From Cytobacillus oceanisediminis 2691 (GTDB taxonomy: Bacteria > Bacillota > Bacilli > Bacillales > Cytobacillaceae), in NCBI RefSeq assembly GCF_000294775.2, contig NZ_CP015506.1, positions 3,757,501 through 3,821,500 on the forward strand: a stretch of 64,000 bases of DNA, read 5' to 3'. Shown in pieces: positions 35,695-45,067 of the stretch. The notes beneath the pieces were generated by a model, which searched no databases, had not been told where the DNA came from, and saw nothing but the letters and a program-made list of their open reading frames with translations. How positions within the stretch are numbered: position 1 is the first letter of the stretch; each line of letters opens with the position of its first letter. Made by a program: the position numbers and the translations under genes.

Positions 35695-38600
35695 TTATTC
35701 GTACTGTGCAATGTTCCTCTCAATTTCTTTCAGCTCTTCAATCGGGAAATCATCTTTTAAAGCAGCCGTAATACCTTCATAATATTCATTGTTCTGTTCA
35801 ATCAGCGAATTGAGCAGCCGCTCAAATTCGACCGTCAGCAGGCTGCTGTAATGGAATTTTAGTCTGGTGCTTTCAGCTTGCAGGTAACGATCTGCAGGTT
35901 CCTGCAGGTTCTTCTCCAGTTCATCCGCCAACTGCTTGCGTTCATTCTTTTCAAAAAACGTTTTTGGGTTTTTAAAGTAGGATAGAGCCTTTTTAAATTG
36001 GTTCGGGTCTTCATTGGAAAATGCAGAATCAAATTCAATACTCTCCATTTTTAATGGCTCATATGAGCTAAAAGACAAATCACTGTTCACATTGGCGGCT
36101 TTTTTCGAAATAGTCTCCTGCTGCTGGCCGATCAGCTTGGATATATAGGATTCAAGCCTTAATGTTGTTGCACGAATTTCCTGGGCAAAATCAAACCCAA
36201 AGCTTGCAAGGAATTCATCAAGAGCGATTTTAAGCATTTTCTTTAAGTTCCGGCCATCATCCTTCAGGACCGAAGGGTTGAAAGCCTCCTTAACAAAATC
36301 AAAGAAACGCAGAAATACTCTTTGCTTGATGTAAAAGACTAGCTCATCCGTTTCCTGTTCAAGCCTTTGGGAAAGCAGTTCGGATTTTTGTCCACGGATA
36401 ATCTCAGTAACCGTCTGGTGCTCTTCCTCAAGCTGTTTCAGCTTTTCAAACCTGACTTCTTTATTTTCCTGTGAGGAGGAAATGTAAGACCTCAGCTGGG
36501 CTAATAGGCGCCTCCACTCTGTTTCTGCTGATGAGATGGAAATATTCAGCAGGTCTTGATTTATAAAGGAGTAAAAGCTTTTTTCAAATGAACTGATATT
36601 GGAAACTCCCTCTTTGCTGTTATCCAGCTTCTCTGCCAGAGCTTGAAGGCTTGAAATGCCAGACAGATGCGGCCGGCGGATTCCGTATTGCACTAGCTGT
36701 TCTTCAACGTACTCAAGTACCGAATCCTTTTCTTCTTCATTATTGGCAAGGTCAATGGCATTGACGATAAAGAACATTTTATCAAGTGAGAAGGTGTCTT
36801 TGACCCTTCCAAGCTGAATAAGAAATTCTCTATCGGCTTTCGAAAAGGCATGATTATAATAAGTTACAAAAAGGATTGCATCCGAGTTTTTTATATATTC
36901 AAATGCGACCCCGGTATGCCTCGCATTAATCGAATCTGCCCCAGGTGTGTCAACCAGGGTAATTCCCTGCCTTGTCAGTTCACAATCAAAGTAAACCTCT
37001 ATTGTCTCAACGAAGCATGATTTTTCCTCATTGGCAACATAATCCCGAAACTCTTCCAAATCAGCTTTTATGATTTTCCCAAGCTGATCTGTGAAGAAAT
37101 TAAAACCTCTCATAAAGGCATTAAGAAATGCAAAGTGTGTCTTTTCATTCGCATCGAAATCCTGGTTTTCCCCAGTGATCTTTTTAATCGCTGCAGCAGC
37201 ATCGCCAAAGTTTCCTGCAGAATAATCAAAGACCTTCAATGAATGATTGATATCATTTAAGAGAGTCTGTGAATCCTTTACTTTTACAAGAACAGTTCCA
37301 TGGACATTTTCAGCAGTAACAGGCTTAATTTTGTTGATTGCAGCTGTCGTCGGATTTGGTGAAACCGGTAGCAGTTTTTTCCCGATTAAAGCATTGGCAA
37401 AGGAGGACTTTCCTGCACTGAATGCACCAAAAAGGGCAACTGTGAATTCTTTGCTCTCAAGCCTTGATGCTTTATCTGCCAAATCAGCAGCAAGCTTTCT
37501 GAAACCTGGGATATCCTTTACTGCATTAGCGGTGAATTGAAGCTTTTCAATAACAGGCTGAACGGAAACCGCAGGAACGGCTTCCCCTGTCTGCTCTTCC
37601 TCAGCAGATTTTCCGGATTTCTTTGGCACCTTTTCCTTCTCAGCTTTATCTTCATGCAGGAAAACAACTTCAGATTCATCGACATCTTCTGCTGCAAGGA
37701 TTTTGGCTTGCTCTTGAAACTCAACTTGAGCAAAGTCACCTGTCAAATAGACTTTCATCTCGGCAGATGCCTTAATAACTTTTTCATTGAGAGCTTTAAT
37801 TGCACTAAGAGATTCCGCATAGACAGTAAGCTTGCGAATTTCATTGACCAGTACAGTCTGATCCTGGCTGATATTTTCTTCAAGCGCTTCCAGTAGTGCA
37901 TTTTTCAGGAAAGCTGCGTTCTTTTTGGCAATTCTCTTTACAGCCTCTGCGGTGTCGTTCGTATACTGAAGAACATAATCTCCTGAAACCATGGCCCCGG
38001 ACTTTACTGTTTCGGCTAAAACTGCTGGTTCAAAGGAAAGCTTGAAGCTCTGAACTTGTGCTAGAATTTCTGAATCATGGATATTATGCTGCTTGAACTG
38101 CTGTAAAAACAGCTCTTTTATATGCCACTCCAGCTGAGACTTAACCTTTTCGGAAAAATCCTGATAGAAGCGGTCAAGCCGCACTGACCTTTCCTGCTCC
38201 GTTTTCTGTTTGCTGAAAAATAGGCCAATTTTAAACGAAGGCTGGCACGACTCAAGGTAAGATTCAGCCAGTTCCCTCGTCTGGAAAGGCATTAAATAAG
38301 CGTTTTTTAAAATCTCATCTATCTTTCCGGTTAACTCAATATCTGCTTCATGCATAGAAGACTTTAGCTTATTCAACTGATTCTCTAACTCATGCAGCCT
38401 GTTTCCGAGCTGATCCCGTTCATCCTGATCTAATTCAGCCAGTTTTTCTTCCCATTTATCTTTTTCAGCTGCATGGGTGTCTCCTAAAAATGCCAGATGG
38501 TCCTCTGTTAATTTCTTTAAAGAATTAAAAACGGATTGGGGCAAAAGCTCTTCACGGTTATCAATGCTGCTGTTAATAAAGTTCTGAAGTGCCTTAAAAT

Positions 38601-39363
38601 CGTTTGCCTGGTGATTTTCATCTTTTAACGTGGTGTAAAAAATCCGCGCAGGCTTTACTCCCCAGGATGCAAATGATTCCTTTACGCTTTCTTTAAATTG
38701 TTCAAAGCTGAGCTCTTCATCCCGATGTTTATCAATTTGATTGATAACAAGATAAACTTCTTTTCCTGCAGCCGTCAGTTCTTTTGTAAAAAGAAAATTT
38801 AATTCCGACTGGACATGGTTATAATCCATAACATAAAAAATAAGGTCAGCCAAATGAAGAGCAGATTCAGTAGCAATTCTATGCGCATCATCTGTAGAAT
38901 CGATTCCAGGTGTATCCATAATTACTGCCTTCTTGGGCAAACTGGTGGCGGAATGGCTTATTTCAATGGAATGAATTGAATCGCCGTCCTTGCAATAGGA
39001 TTTTACCTGTCCGTAATCATACGGAGCAGGATAAAGCCTTGGCTTTCCTTCCTTAAAAATAACTTTTGCATAATCTTCCTCACCTGATTTGACTTTTACC
39101 AGGTTAGCACTGGTTGGAATCGGCGAGGACGGAAGGAGGTCCTCGCCTGCAAGCTTGTTAATCATGCTCGATTTTCCAGCAGAAAAATGTCCGCAAAAAG
39201 CGATGGCAAATTCCTGGTCTCTTAGCTTAATTAAGAGATCTTTAGCTCTTTTAGCTGTCTGGCTATCCCCATTTCTCTGGGCGAATGTATATATCGCAGT
39301 AATTCTGTTCATTAATTCAGTTTGCTGTAATCCTGGTTGCAAAATCGTGTCAGCCATTTCCAT
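35695..39363 (-). CDS. dynA: Double dynamin-like GTPase DynA (YpbR)
   Basis: A 1222-residue fusion of two dynamin-family GTPases that binds membranes and helps keep them intact under stress. G1 motifs GHFSAGKSS near residue 60 and GAFSAGKSS near 650; switch/G3 motifs DTPGIDSTD near 150 and DTPGADSIN near 810; G4-type motifs INQIDK and VNAIDL are present. Each half has a long helical stalk (for example EEKLAELDQDERDQLG). B. subtilis DynA has the same architecture and about 1190 residues. The ATG follows AAGGGG. An ATG two codons later is possible. Confidence 0.95.
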   Translation of the reverse strand: MEMADTILQPGLQQTELMNRITAIYTFAQRNGDSQTAKRAKDLLIKLRDQEFAIAFCGHFSAGKSSMINKLAGEDLLPSSPIPTSANLVKVKSGEEDYAKVIFKEGKPRLYPAPYDYGQVKSYCKDGDSIHSIEISHSATSLPKKAVIMDTPGIDSTDDAHRIATESALHLADLIFYVMDYNHVQSELNFLFTKELTAAGKEVYLVINQIDKHRDEELSFEQFKESVKESFASWGVKPARIFYTTLKDENHQANDFKALQNFINSSIDNREELLPQSVFNSLKKLTEDHLAFLGDTHAAEKDKWEEKLAELDQDERDQLGNRLHELENQLNKLKSSMHEADIELTGKIDEILKNAYLMPFQTRELAESYLESCQPSFKIGLFFSKQKTEQERSVRLDRFYQDFSEKVKSQLEWHIKELFLQQFKQHNIHDSEILAQVQSFKLSFEPAVLAETVKSGAMVSGDYVLQYTNDTAEAVKRIAKKNAAFLKNALLEALEENISQDQTVLVNEIRKLTVYAESLSAIKALNEKVIKASAEMKVYLTGDFAQVEFQEQAKILAAEDVDESEVVFLHEDKAEKEKVPKKSGKSAEEEQTGEAVPAVSVQPVIEKLQFTANAVKDIPGFRKLAADLADKASRLESKEFTVALFGAFSAGKSSFANALIGKKLLPVSPNPTTAAINKIKPVTAENVHGTVLVKVKDSQTLLNDINHSLKVFDYSAGNFGDAAAAIKKITGENQDFDANEKTHFAFLNAFMRGFNFFTDQLGKIIKADLEEFRDYVANEEKSCFVETIEVYFDCELTRQGITLVDTPGADSINARHTGVAFEYIKNSDAILFVTYYNHAFSKADREFLIQLGRVKDTFSLDKMFFIVNAIDLANNEEEKDSVLEYVEEQLVQYGIRRPHLSGISSLQALAEKLDNSKEGVSNISSFEKSFYSFINQDLLNISISSAETEWRRLLAQLRSYISSSQENKEVRFEKLKQLEEEHQTVTEIIRGQKSELLSQRLEQETDELVFYIKQRVFLRFFDFVKEAFNPSVLKDDGRNLKKMLKIALDEFLASFGFDFAQEIRATTLRLESYISKLIGQQQETISKKAANVNSDLSFSSYEPLKMESIEFDSAFSNEDPNQFKKALSYFKNPKTFFEKNERKQLADELEKNLQEPADRYLQAESTRLKFHYSSLLTVEFERLLNSLIEQNNEYYEGITAALKDDFPIEELKEIERNIAQYE

Positions 39364-39510
39364 TAATCCCCTTGTAACTTTAATTTACTTCCTATTTTAA
39401 ATGATTTTCGTTTATTTTCCTATATAGGATGGTTTATTCTTTGATTTTTCTAATATTTCTCAGCAGCTGCTTTTATTCTATGTTCATTTGCTTGTATTTT
39501 CACATGCGTT

Positions 39511-39543
39511 AAAAAACAAAAACCAGGCCTCCCGCGCCTGGTT
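39511..39543 (-). terminator. Terminator of the Fur-box gene
   Basis: AACCAGGC/GCCTGGTT with a 7-nt loop, followed by TTTGTTTTTT on the - strand, 14 bp after the 30-residue peptide's stop. Confidence 0.8.
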
Positions 39544-39556
39544 TCAAAAAATACTA

Positions 39557-39649
39557 TTATCTTGTATGTGGTCTAGCTACGTTATTTAATACATGTTTCA
39601 TAACAAGTGAGTAGGCAGCAATTGTGCCTGCAACAAATAGAATTGTCAT
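39557..39649 (-). CDS. 30-residue membrane peptide under predicted Fur control
   Basis: The ATG at 39649 follows AGGAAGGTG. The peptide has one hydrophobic stretch (LFVAGTIAAYSLVM) and a basic tail (KHVLNNVARPHTR). A longer in-frame start exists (39757), but this would read through both Fur boxes and the promoter, so I prefer the short form. Two Fur boxes and an extended -10 promoter lie directly upstream and a terminator follows, so the RNA would be about 190 nt. It may be a small protein, an sRNA or both. Confidence 0.5.
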   Translation of the reverse strand: MTILFVAGTIAAYSLVMKHVLNNVARPHTR

Positions 39650-39680
39650 ATGTAGCAACACCTTCCTGTTGGAATGATAT

Positions 39681-39695
39681 TGAGAATAATTTTCA
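39681..39695. promoter_or_regulatory. Fur box 2
   Basis: TGAGAATAATTTTCA matches the 15-bp Fur consensus TGATAATNATTATCA with two mismatches and is symmetric. It lies just downstream of the predicted transcription start. Confidence 0.65.
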
Positions 39696-39703
39696 AATTC
39701 AAT

Positions 39704-39738
39704 TAGAAGTTTATCACGAACGATAATCATTTTCAATA
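39704..39738 (-). promoter_or_regulatory. Promoter of the 30-residue peptide gene
   Basis: On the - strand, -35 TTGAAA and extended -10 TGATAAACT with a 17-bp spacer. Fur box 1 overlaps the -35 and the spacer. Confidence 0.55.
39721..39735. promoter_or_regulatory. Fur box 1
   Basis: On the - strand TGAAAATGATTATCG, 13 of 15 matches to TGATAATNATTATCA, lying inside the promoter. Iron-loaded Fur bound here would block RNA polymerase. Confidence 0.7.
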
Positions 39739-39753
39739 GGGATTTTAAAATTG

Positions 39754-40317
39754 TCAAACTTTTTTAATATCTCTATTCATGCCAGGTCTTAATCGTAAAA
39801 AAGCTTCTTCGTATCCTGTCAATTCTTTCAGTGCTTTTTCTTCGGCTGGTATCCTGACCGAAAGTACCATTATGTTTAGCAGGGTAAATACAGCCGCAGT
39901 GATATAAGCCTGGAACATTAAAGGTATTACGAGAAATTCAGCAGCTACAATTACATAATTGGGATGCTTTATAAAACGGTATGGCCCCCTTCTGACGACC
40001 TTTGCCCCCGGCATGACTATGATTTTGGTATTCCAGTATTTCCCTAAAGAGAAGAGTGCCCATACTCTTCCTGCCTGGGTAAGAAAGAAAAGAATCAGAA
40101 GAATGGGCCAATAAGGGGACAGGTCTTTTTCAAAGATGGTTACTTCAATCAGAAAGCAAATGAAAAAAGAAACGTGAACCGCAACGATCCAGGGATAGTG
40201 CCGCTGACCAAATTCCAGTGCGCCCCGGCCTTTCATCCACTTTTCATTATTTCGGGCTACAGCAAGCTCTGCTGCCCTCTGCAAAATGATGACGGCAATA
40301 AATAGTTTGAACAGCAT
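39754..40317 (-). CDS. ypbQ: Isoprenylcysteine methyltransferase-like BpsB (YpbQ)
   Basis: A 187-residue membrane methyltransferase of the ICMT family. RRGPYRFIKHPNYV and ELTGYEEAFLRLRPG are the catalytic-end motifs. In B. subtilis the pair makes alkylpyrones from fatty-acyl starters and then methylates them; BpsB does the methylation. The frame is open 21 codons upstream inside bpsA, but the ATG at 40317 follows the bpsA stop by 4 bp with GGGAGTGA. Coupled with bpsA. Confidence 0.88.
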   Translation of the reverse strand: MLFKLFIAVIILQRAAELAVARNNEKWMKGRGALEFGQRHYPWIVAVHVSFFICFLIEVTIFEKDLSPYWPILLILFFLTQAGRVWALFSLGKYWNTKIIVMPGAKVVRRGPYRFIKHPNYVIVAAEFLVIPLMFQAYITAAVFTLLNIMVLSVRIPAEEKALKELTGYEEAFLRLRPGMNRDIKKV

Positions 40318-40321
40318 GTAT

Positions 40322-41404
40322 TCACTCCCATTCCAGCAGCAGTAATTCCGAGCTAAATCCCGGGCCGAGAGCAGTTGCAAGTCCGGTATCTCCCTTTCTG
40401 CCGATCTCCATAAACCTTTTCAGCACGTAAAGAATGGTTGCTGAGGACATATTCCCGAACTCCTTTAATACATCAAGTGAAACTTTTGTCATATCAGGAT
40501 CGAATTGCAATGCTTTCTGATAAGCATCAATAACTTTTTTTCCCCCAGGATGGGCAACAAAATGGATTATTTTTTTCATCTCCATGCCTTTTCCCCTTAG
40601 AAATTCCGTTACATTCTGCTTTAGCCAGCCCTCTATTATGGATGGTATATCCTTTGAGAAAACCACATATAAGCCCGCATTCTTCACTTCCCAGCCCATC
40701 ACATCCAGAGAATTGCGCATTGTTGTTGATTGGGTTCCCAGGATTCTCGGAATGGATGACACCTTTTGAAAATCCCTTTGAACTTCATCACCCGTTATCA
40801 GCGCACATGCTGCGCCGTCAGCAAAAAGAGAGGTCCCGATAAGATTACTCTTTGATCTGTCATTGCGCTGAAAGGTCAAACTGCATAATTCTATAGTTAA
40901 AACCAATACTTTTGCTTCAGGGTAAGCCAGGCAGTATTCATAGGCTCTTGAAAGGCCTGATGCGCCGCCCGCACAACCCAGTCCCCATATCGGTATTCGC
41001 TTCGTATGTTCAGAAAATGGAAGCTTATTCATGATTCTTGCTTCAATACTCGGTGTGGCAATTCCTGAGCTTGAAATAGTAAAGATGGCATCGATATCAT
41101 CACATTGGAGATTCTTGCTCAGGAAAATGTCATTTTCCAGACAGCACTTTATAGCCTTTGTTCCCAGTTCAATAGCCTGTTCAATATAAGCATTGTTTCG
41201 CTCTTCAAATGATTTATCTGTTTTAAACCATTCGAGTCCCTTTGCGAAGTGGCGCTTTTCAATTTGGCCGTTGCGGAAAGCTTTCAATAGGCGTTCAATA
41301 TCCTTAAAGGACTCTGAAAATAAATCTCTGGCAAAATCCATTACCTGATCCTGTGTCAGAACATGTTCAGGTATTGCTTCTGCAACTGATACAATTGCTG
41401 GCAT
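40322..41404 (-). CDS. bpsA: Type III polyketide synthase BpsA
   Basis: A 360-residue chalcone-synthase-like enzyme that extends fatty acyl-CoA with malonyl-CoA to give alkylpyrones. The catalytic triad is visible: Cys in IWGLGCAGGASGL near residue 142, His in HFVAHPGGKKVID near 283, and Asn in FGNMSSATIL near 316. The start follows GGAGGAG. It forms an operon with ypbQ. Also annotated bcsA in B. subtilis. Confidence 0.94.
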   Translation of the reverse strand: MPAIVSVAEAIPEHVLTQDQVMDFARDLFSESFKDIERLLKAFRNGQIEKRHFAKGLEWFKTDKSFEERNNAYIEQAIELGTKAIKCCLENDIFLSKNLQCDDIDAIFTISSSGIATPSIEARIMNKLPFSEHTKRIPIWGLGCAGGASGLSRAYEYCLAYPEAKVLVLTIELCSLTFQRNDRSKSNLIGTSLFADGAACALITGDEVQRDFQKVSSIPRILGTQSTTMRNSLDVMGWEVKNAGLYVVFSKDIPSIIEGWLKQNVTEFLRGKGMEMKKIIHFVAHPGGKKVIDAYQKALQFDPDMTKVSLDVLKEFGNMSSATILYVLKRFMEIGRKGDTGLATALGPGFSSELLLLEWE

Positions 41405-41482
41405 ACATGACTCTCCTCCACTTGCTTTCTTTTACTTTTTCCAAATAAAAGCAATTTATGTTACAAAATTGGATAATCAAGC

Positions 41483-41512
41483 AAAAAAAAGCTCCCCCCA
41501 TTAGGAGGAAGC
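41483..41512 (-). terminator. Terminator after the zinc-ribbon gene
   Basis: On the - strand a GCTTCCTCC/GGGGGGAGC stem (with G-T pairs), loop TAAT, followed by a run of eight T. Confidence 0.65.
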
Positions 41513-41641
41513 AATGTGTTTTGAAGGAGTTGTTGTGCATCTTTATTATAATGGAATAACTAAATGAATATCATTACTAAATCTTTTCCAATTAGCTCTA
41601 GAGCCAAGCATTCAATAAAAAATGGCTGGCCCATGGCATAG

Positions 41642-41788
41642 TTATTCTGATGCATCCAATCCATTATTGTTTTTGTGATGCTTTTGTACTTCTATATATA
41701 TTTTTTTCGTAACCAGGATACCGCAAGCAGCACAAACCTCTTCTTCATTATATAAAAGCCGGCAGTTATCACAATAAAATTTCTCCAT
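41642..41788 (-). CDS. Small zinc-ribbon protein, 48 residues
   Basis: Residues 6-9 (CDNC) and 19-22 (CAAC) form a classical four-cysteine zinc ribbon, followed by a basic tail (KHHKNNN). The ATG is preceded by a weak site (AGAGTGG). It lies downstream of pbuX in the same direction and may be its last operon gene, ended by the terminator at 41483-41512. No named family recognised. Confidence 0.6.
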   Translation of the reverse strand: MEKFYCDNCRLLYNEEEVCAACGILVTKKIYIEVQKHHKNNNGLDASE

Positions 41789-41894
41789 CACATTCCACTC
41801 TCTTTCGTGCAAGAAACAATCGCTTCGGAAATGTAAAATACCGATAGAATATTATATTGATTGCCAGAATTATTGTGATTGCCGCAAAGAAGAA

Positions 41895-43837
<1,943 letters not shown>

Positions 43838-43852
43838 TTACTCATTCCAGCC

Positions 43853-43919
43853 ATATAAAAAGCCTGAAGCCCATCGCATTCACAACATAAAAATGAGTGA
43901 AGCAATGGCCTTCAGGCTA
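43853..43919 (-). terminator. Terminator of the xpt riboswitch
   Basis: Long inverted repeat on the - strand (AGCCTGAAG and CTTCAGGCT plus more paired bases inside) followed by TTTTTATATGG. It is the off-state of the guanine riboswitch. Confidence 0.85.
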
Positions 43920-43972
43920 ATGATCTAAGCTGCAGTCAAACAAGGATGACTTTAAACGTCCTTTACATTGCT

Positions 43973-44043
43973 CACTCATAGTCGGATCATTTACGGTAAC
44001 CCGGTAGAAACTTGCGAGCCATATCCTCGCGATTATATGAGTG
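43973..44043 (-). ncRNA. Guanine (purine) riboswitch
   Basis: On the - strand CACTCATATAATC, GGATATGG, GTTTCTACCGGG, ACCGTAAAT and GACTATGAGTG match the purine aptamer, with P1 CACTCAT/ATGAGTG. The key specificity base is C (GACTATG), so it binds guanine or hypoxanthine rather than adenine. Downstream lies the terminator at 43853-43919; guanine binding should cause termination and lower xpt-pbuX expression. Confidence 0.97.
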
Positions 44044-44251
44044 AATGTTATTAATTTATTAACATTATAACATCATTTACTAATACTTCAATCAAAAATT
44101 TAACTAAATACGAACTAAACAATATATTACCAGAAAATTGTTCGCTAATCAGATAATTCGCCCTCTTCAGTATGTTTATTTTTAAAAATTTGCCTTCCTT
44201 CTGAAGCTCAATTAAACCTTCACAGTTTTTTCACAATTCACAGGAGTTTTT

Positions 44252-44267
44252 TGTGACATAAATCACT
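44252..44267. promoter_or_regulatory. FNR/CRP-type box
   Basis: TGTGACATAAATCACT: nine of ten conserved positions of TGTGA-N6-TCACA. Its centre is 41.5 bp before the start expected from a TATCAT -10 box (44289-44294), as for a class II activator. Confidence 0.65.
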
Positions 44268-44288
44268 TAAATATCAATTTTTCACCAT

Positions 44289-44294
44289 TATCAT
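44289..44294 (+). promoter_or_regulatory. -10 box of the ba3 oxidase operon
   Basis: TATCAT, one mismatch from TATAAT. No -35 box at 17 bp; the FNR-like box takes its place. A second element, TTTGTGAAC at 44319, resembles a ResD-type half-site. Confidence 0.5.
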
Positions 44295-44419
44295 AGTGTT
44301 TAAGTTACGAATGAACAATTTGTGAACTCACTGAAAGCATCTAGAATCTTCCTAAATGTTTTGTATTATGAAAGTGTAATCATTTACTTTTTCCAAATAT
44401 TCGAAAGGAGTGAAAGACA

Positions 44420-44569
44420 ATGGCGAAAACAGAACTCAGCCGAAAAACAAAAACTGAAATAGAGGATAGCTCTTCCTTAAAGGGAACGCTAGCTTCCGTT
44501 TTCTTATTAGGATTCTTCCTGATCATTACATGGGCAGGTGTTTATTCATTATTTATCAGCCGCTTTTAG
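44420..44569 (+). CDS. ba3-type cytochrome oxidase small subunit (IIa-like)
   Basis: A 49-residue protein with a charged N-terminal part and one helix (TLASVFLLGFFLIITWAGVYSLF). It precedes subunit II by 22 bp; in ba3 oxidases a one-helix subunit IIa (CbaD type) lies in the same place. AAAGGAGTGAAAGACA precedes the ATG. Identification rests on position and helix. Confidence 0.7.
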   Translation: MAKTELSRKTKTEIEDSSSLKGTLASVFLLGFFLIITWAGVYSLFISRF

Positions 44570-44590
44570 AGTTAGAAAGGGGAAAAAGCC

Positions 44591-45067
44591 ATGCATATGC
44601 ATAAATTTGAAAAGGCCTGGCTCACTTTTGGAATCGGATCGCTGCTTGTTTTTCTAACAGTCTTGGGAGTCAGCGCATTTTACCTGGGCAATCAGCCCCC
44701 AAGCTGTTTGGCAACAATCGACCCTGAAAAGGTCGATACTACCGCTCCATTTAATGAGCCAGGACTGAAAAGGGTAGAAGGGAAAGATTGGGATTACGAA
44801 TTGGTATACGTAGCATCTGCGTTTTCCTATAGCCCAGCTGAAGTGGAGGTTCCATATGGTGCTAAAGTGAAAATTATCGCAACAACCAAAGACGTTGTCC
44901 ACGGTTTCGAAGTTGCAGGATCAAATATCAACATGATGCTAGAACCCGGCTATATCAGTGAACACATTACAACATTTGATAAAACTGGAGAATACTTAAT
45001 TGTATGTAATGAATATTGCGGTGTTGGTCACCACATGATGTCGTCTAAAATTAAGGTGGTGGAATAA
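44591..45067 (+). CDS. ba3-type cytochrome oxidase subunit II
   Basis: A 158-residue protein with one N-terminal membrane helix and an extracytoplasmic cupredoxin domain. The CuA ligands are seen in VHGFEVAG (His) and CNEYCGVGHHMM (two Cys, His, Met). It takes electrons from cytochrome c. Only one N-terminal helix, as in ba3 types. Its stop overlaps the subunit I start (TAATG). Named cbaB in relatives. Confidence 0.9.
   Translation: MHMHKFEKAWLTFGIGSLLVFLTVLGVSAFYLGNQPPSCLATIDPEKVDTTAPFNEPGLKRVEGKDWDYELVYVASAFSYSPAEVEVPYGAKVKIIATTKDVVHGFEVAGSNINMMLEPGYISEHITTFDKTGEYLIVCNEYCGVGHHMMSSKIKVVE

Noticed and set aside
39650..39757. Longer N-terminal extension of the Fur-linked peptide
   Set aside because: The extension would cover the promoter and both Fur boxes, and the better ribosome site belongs to the ATG at 39649.
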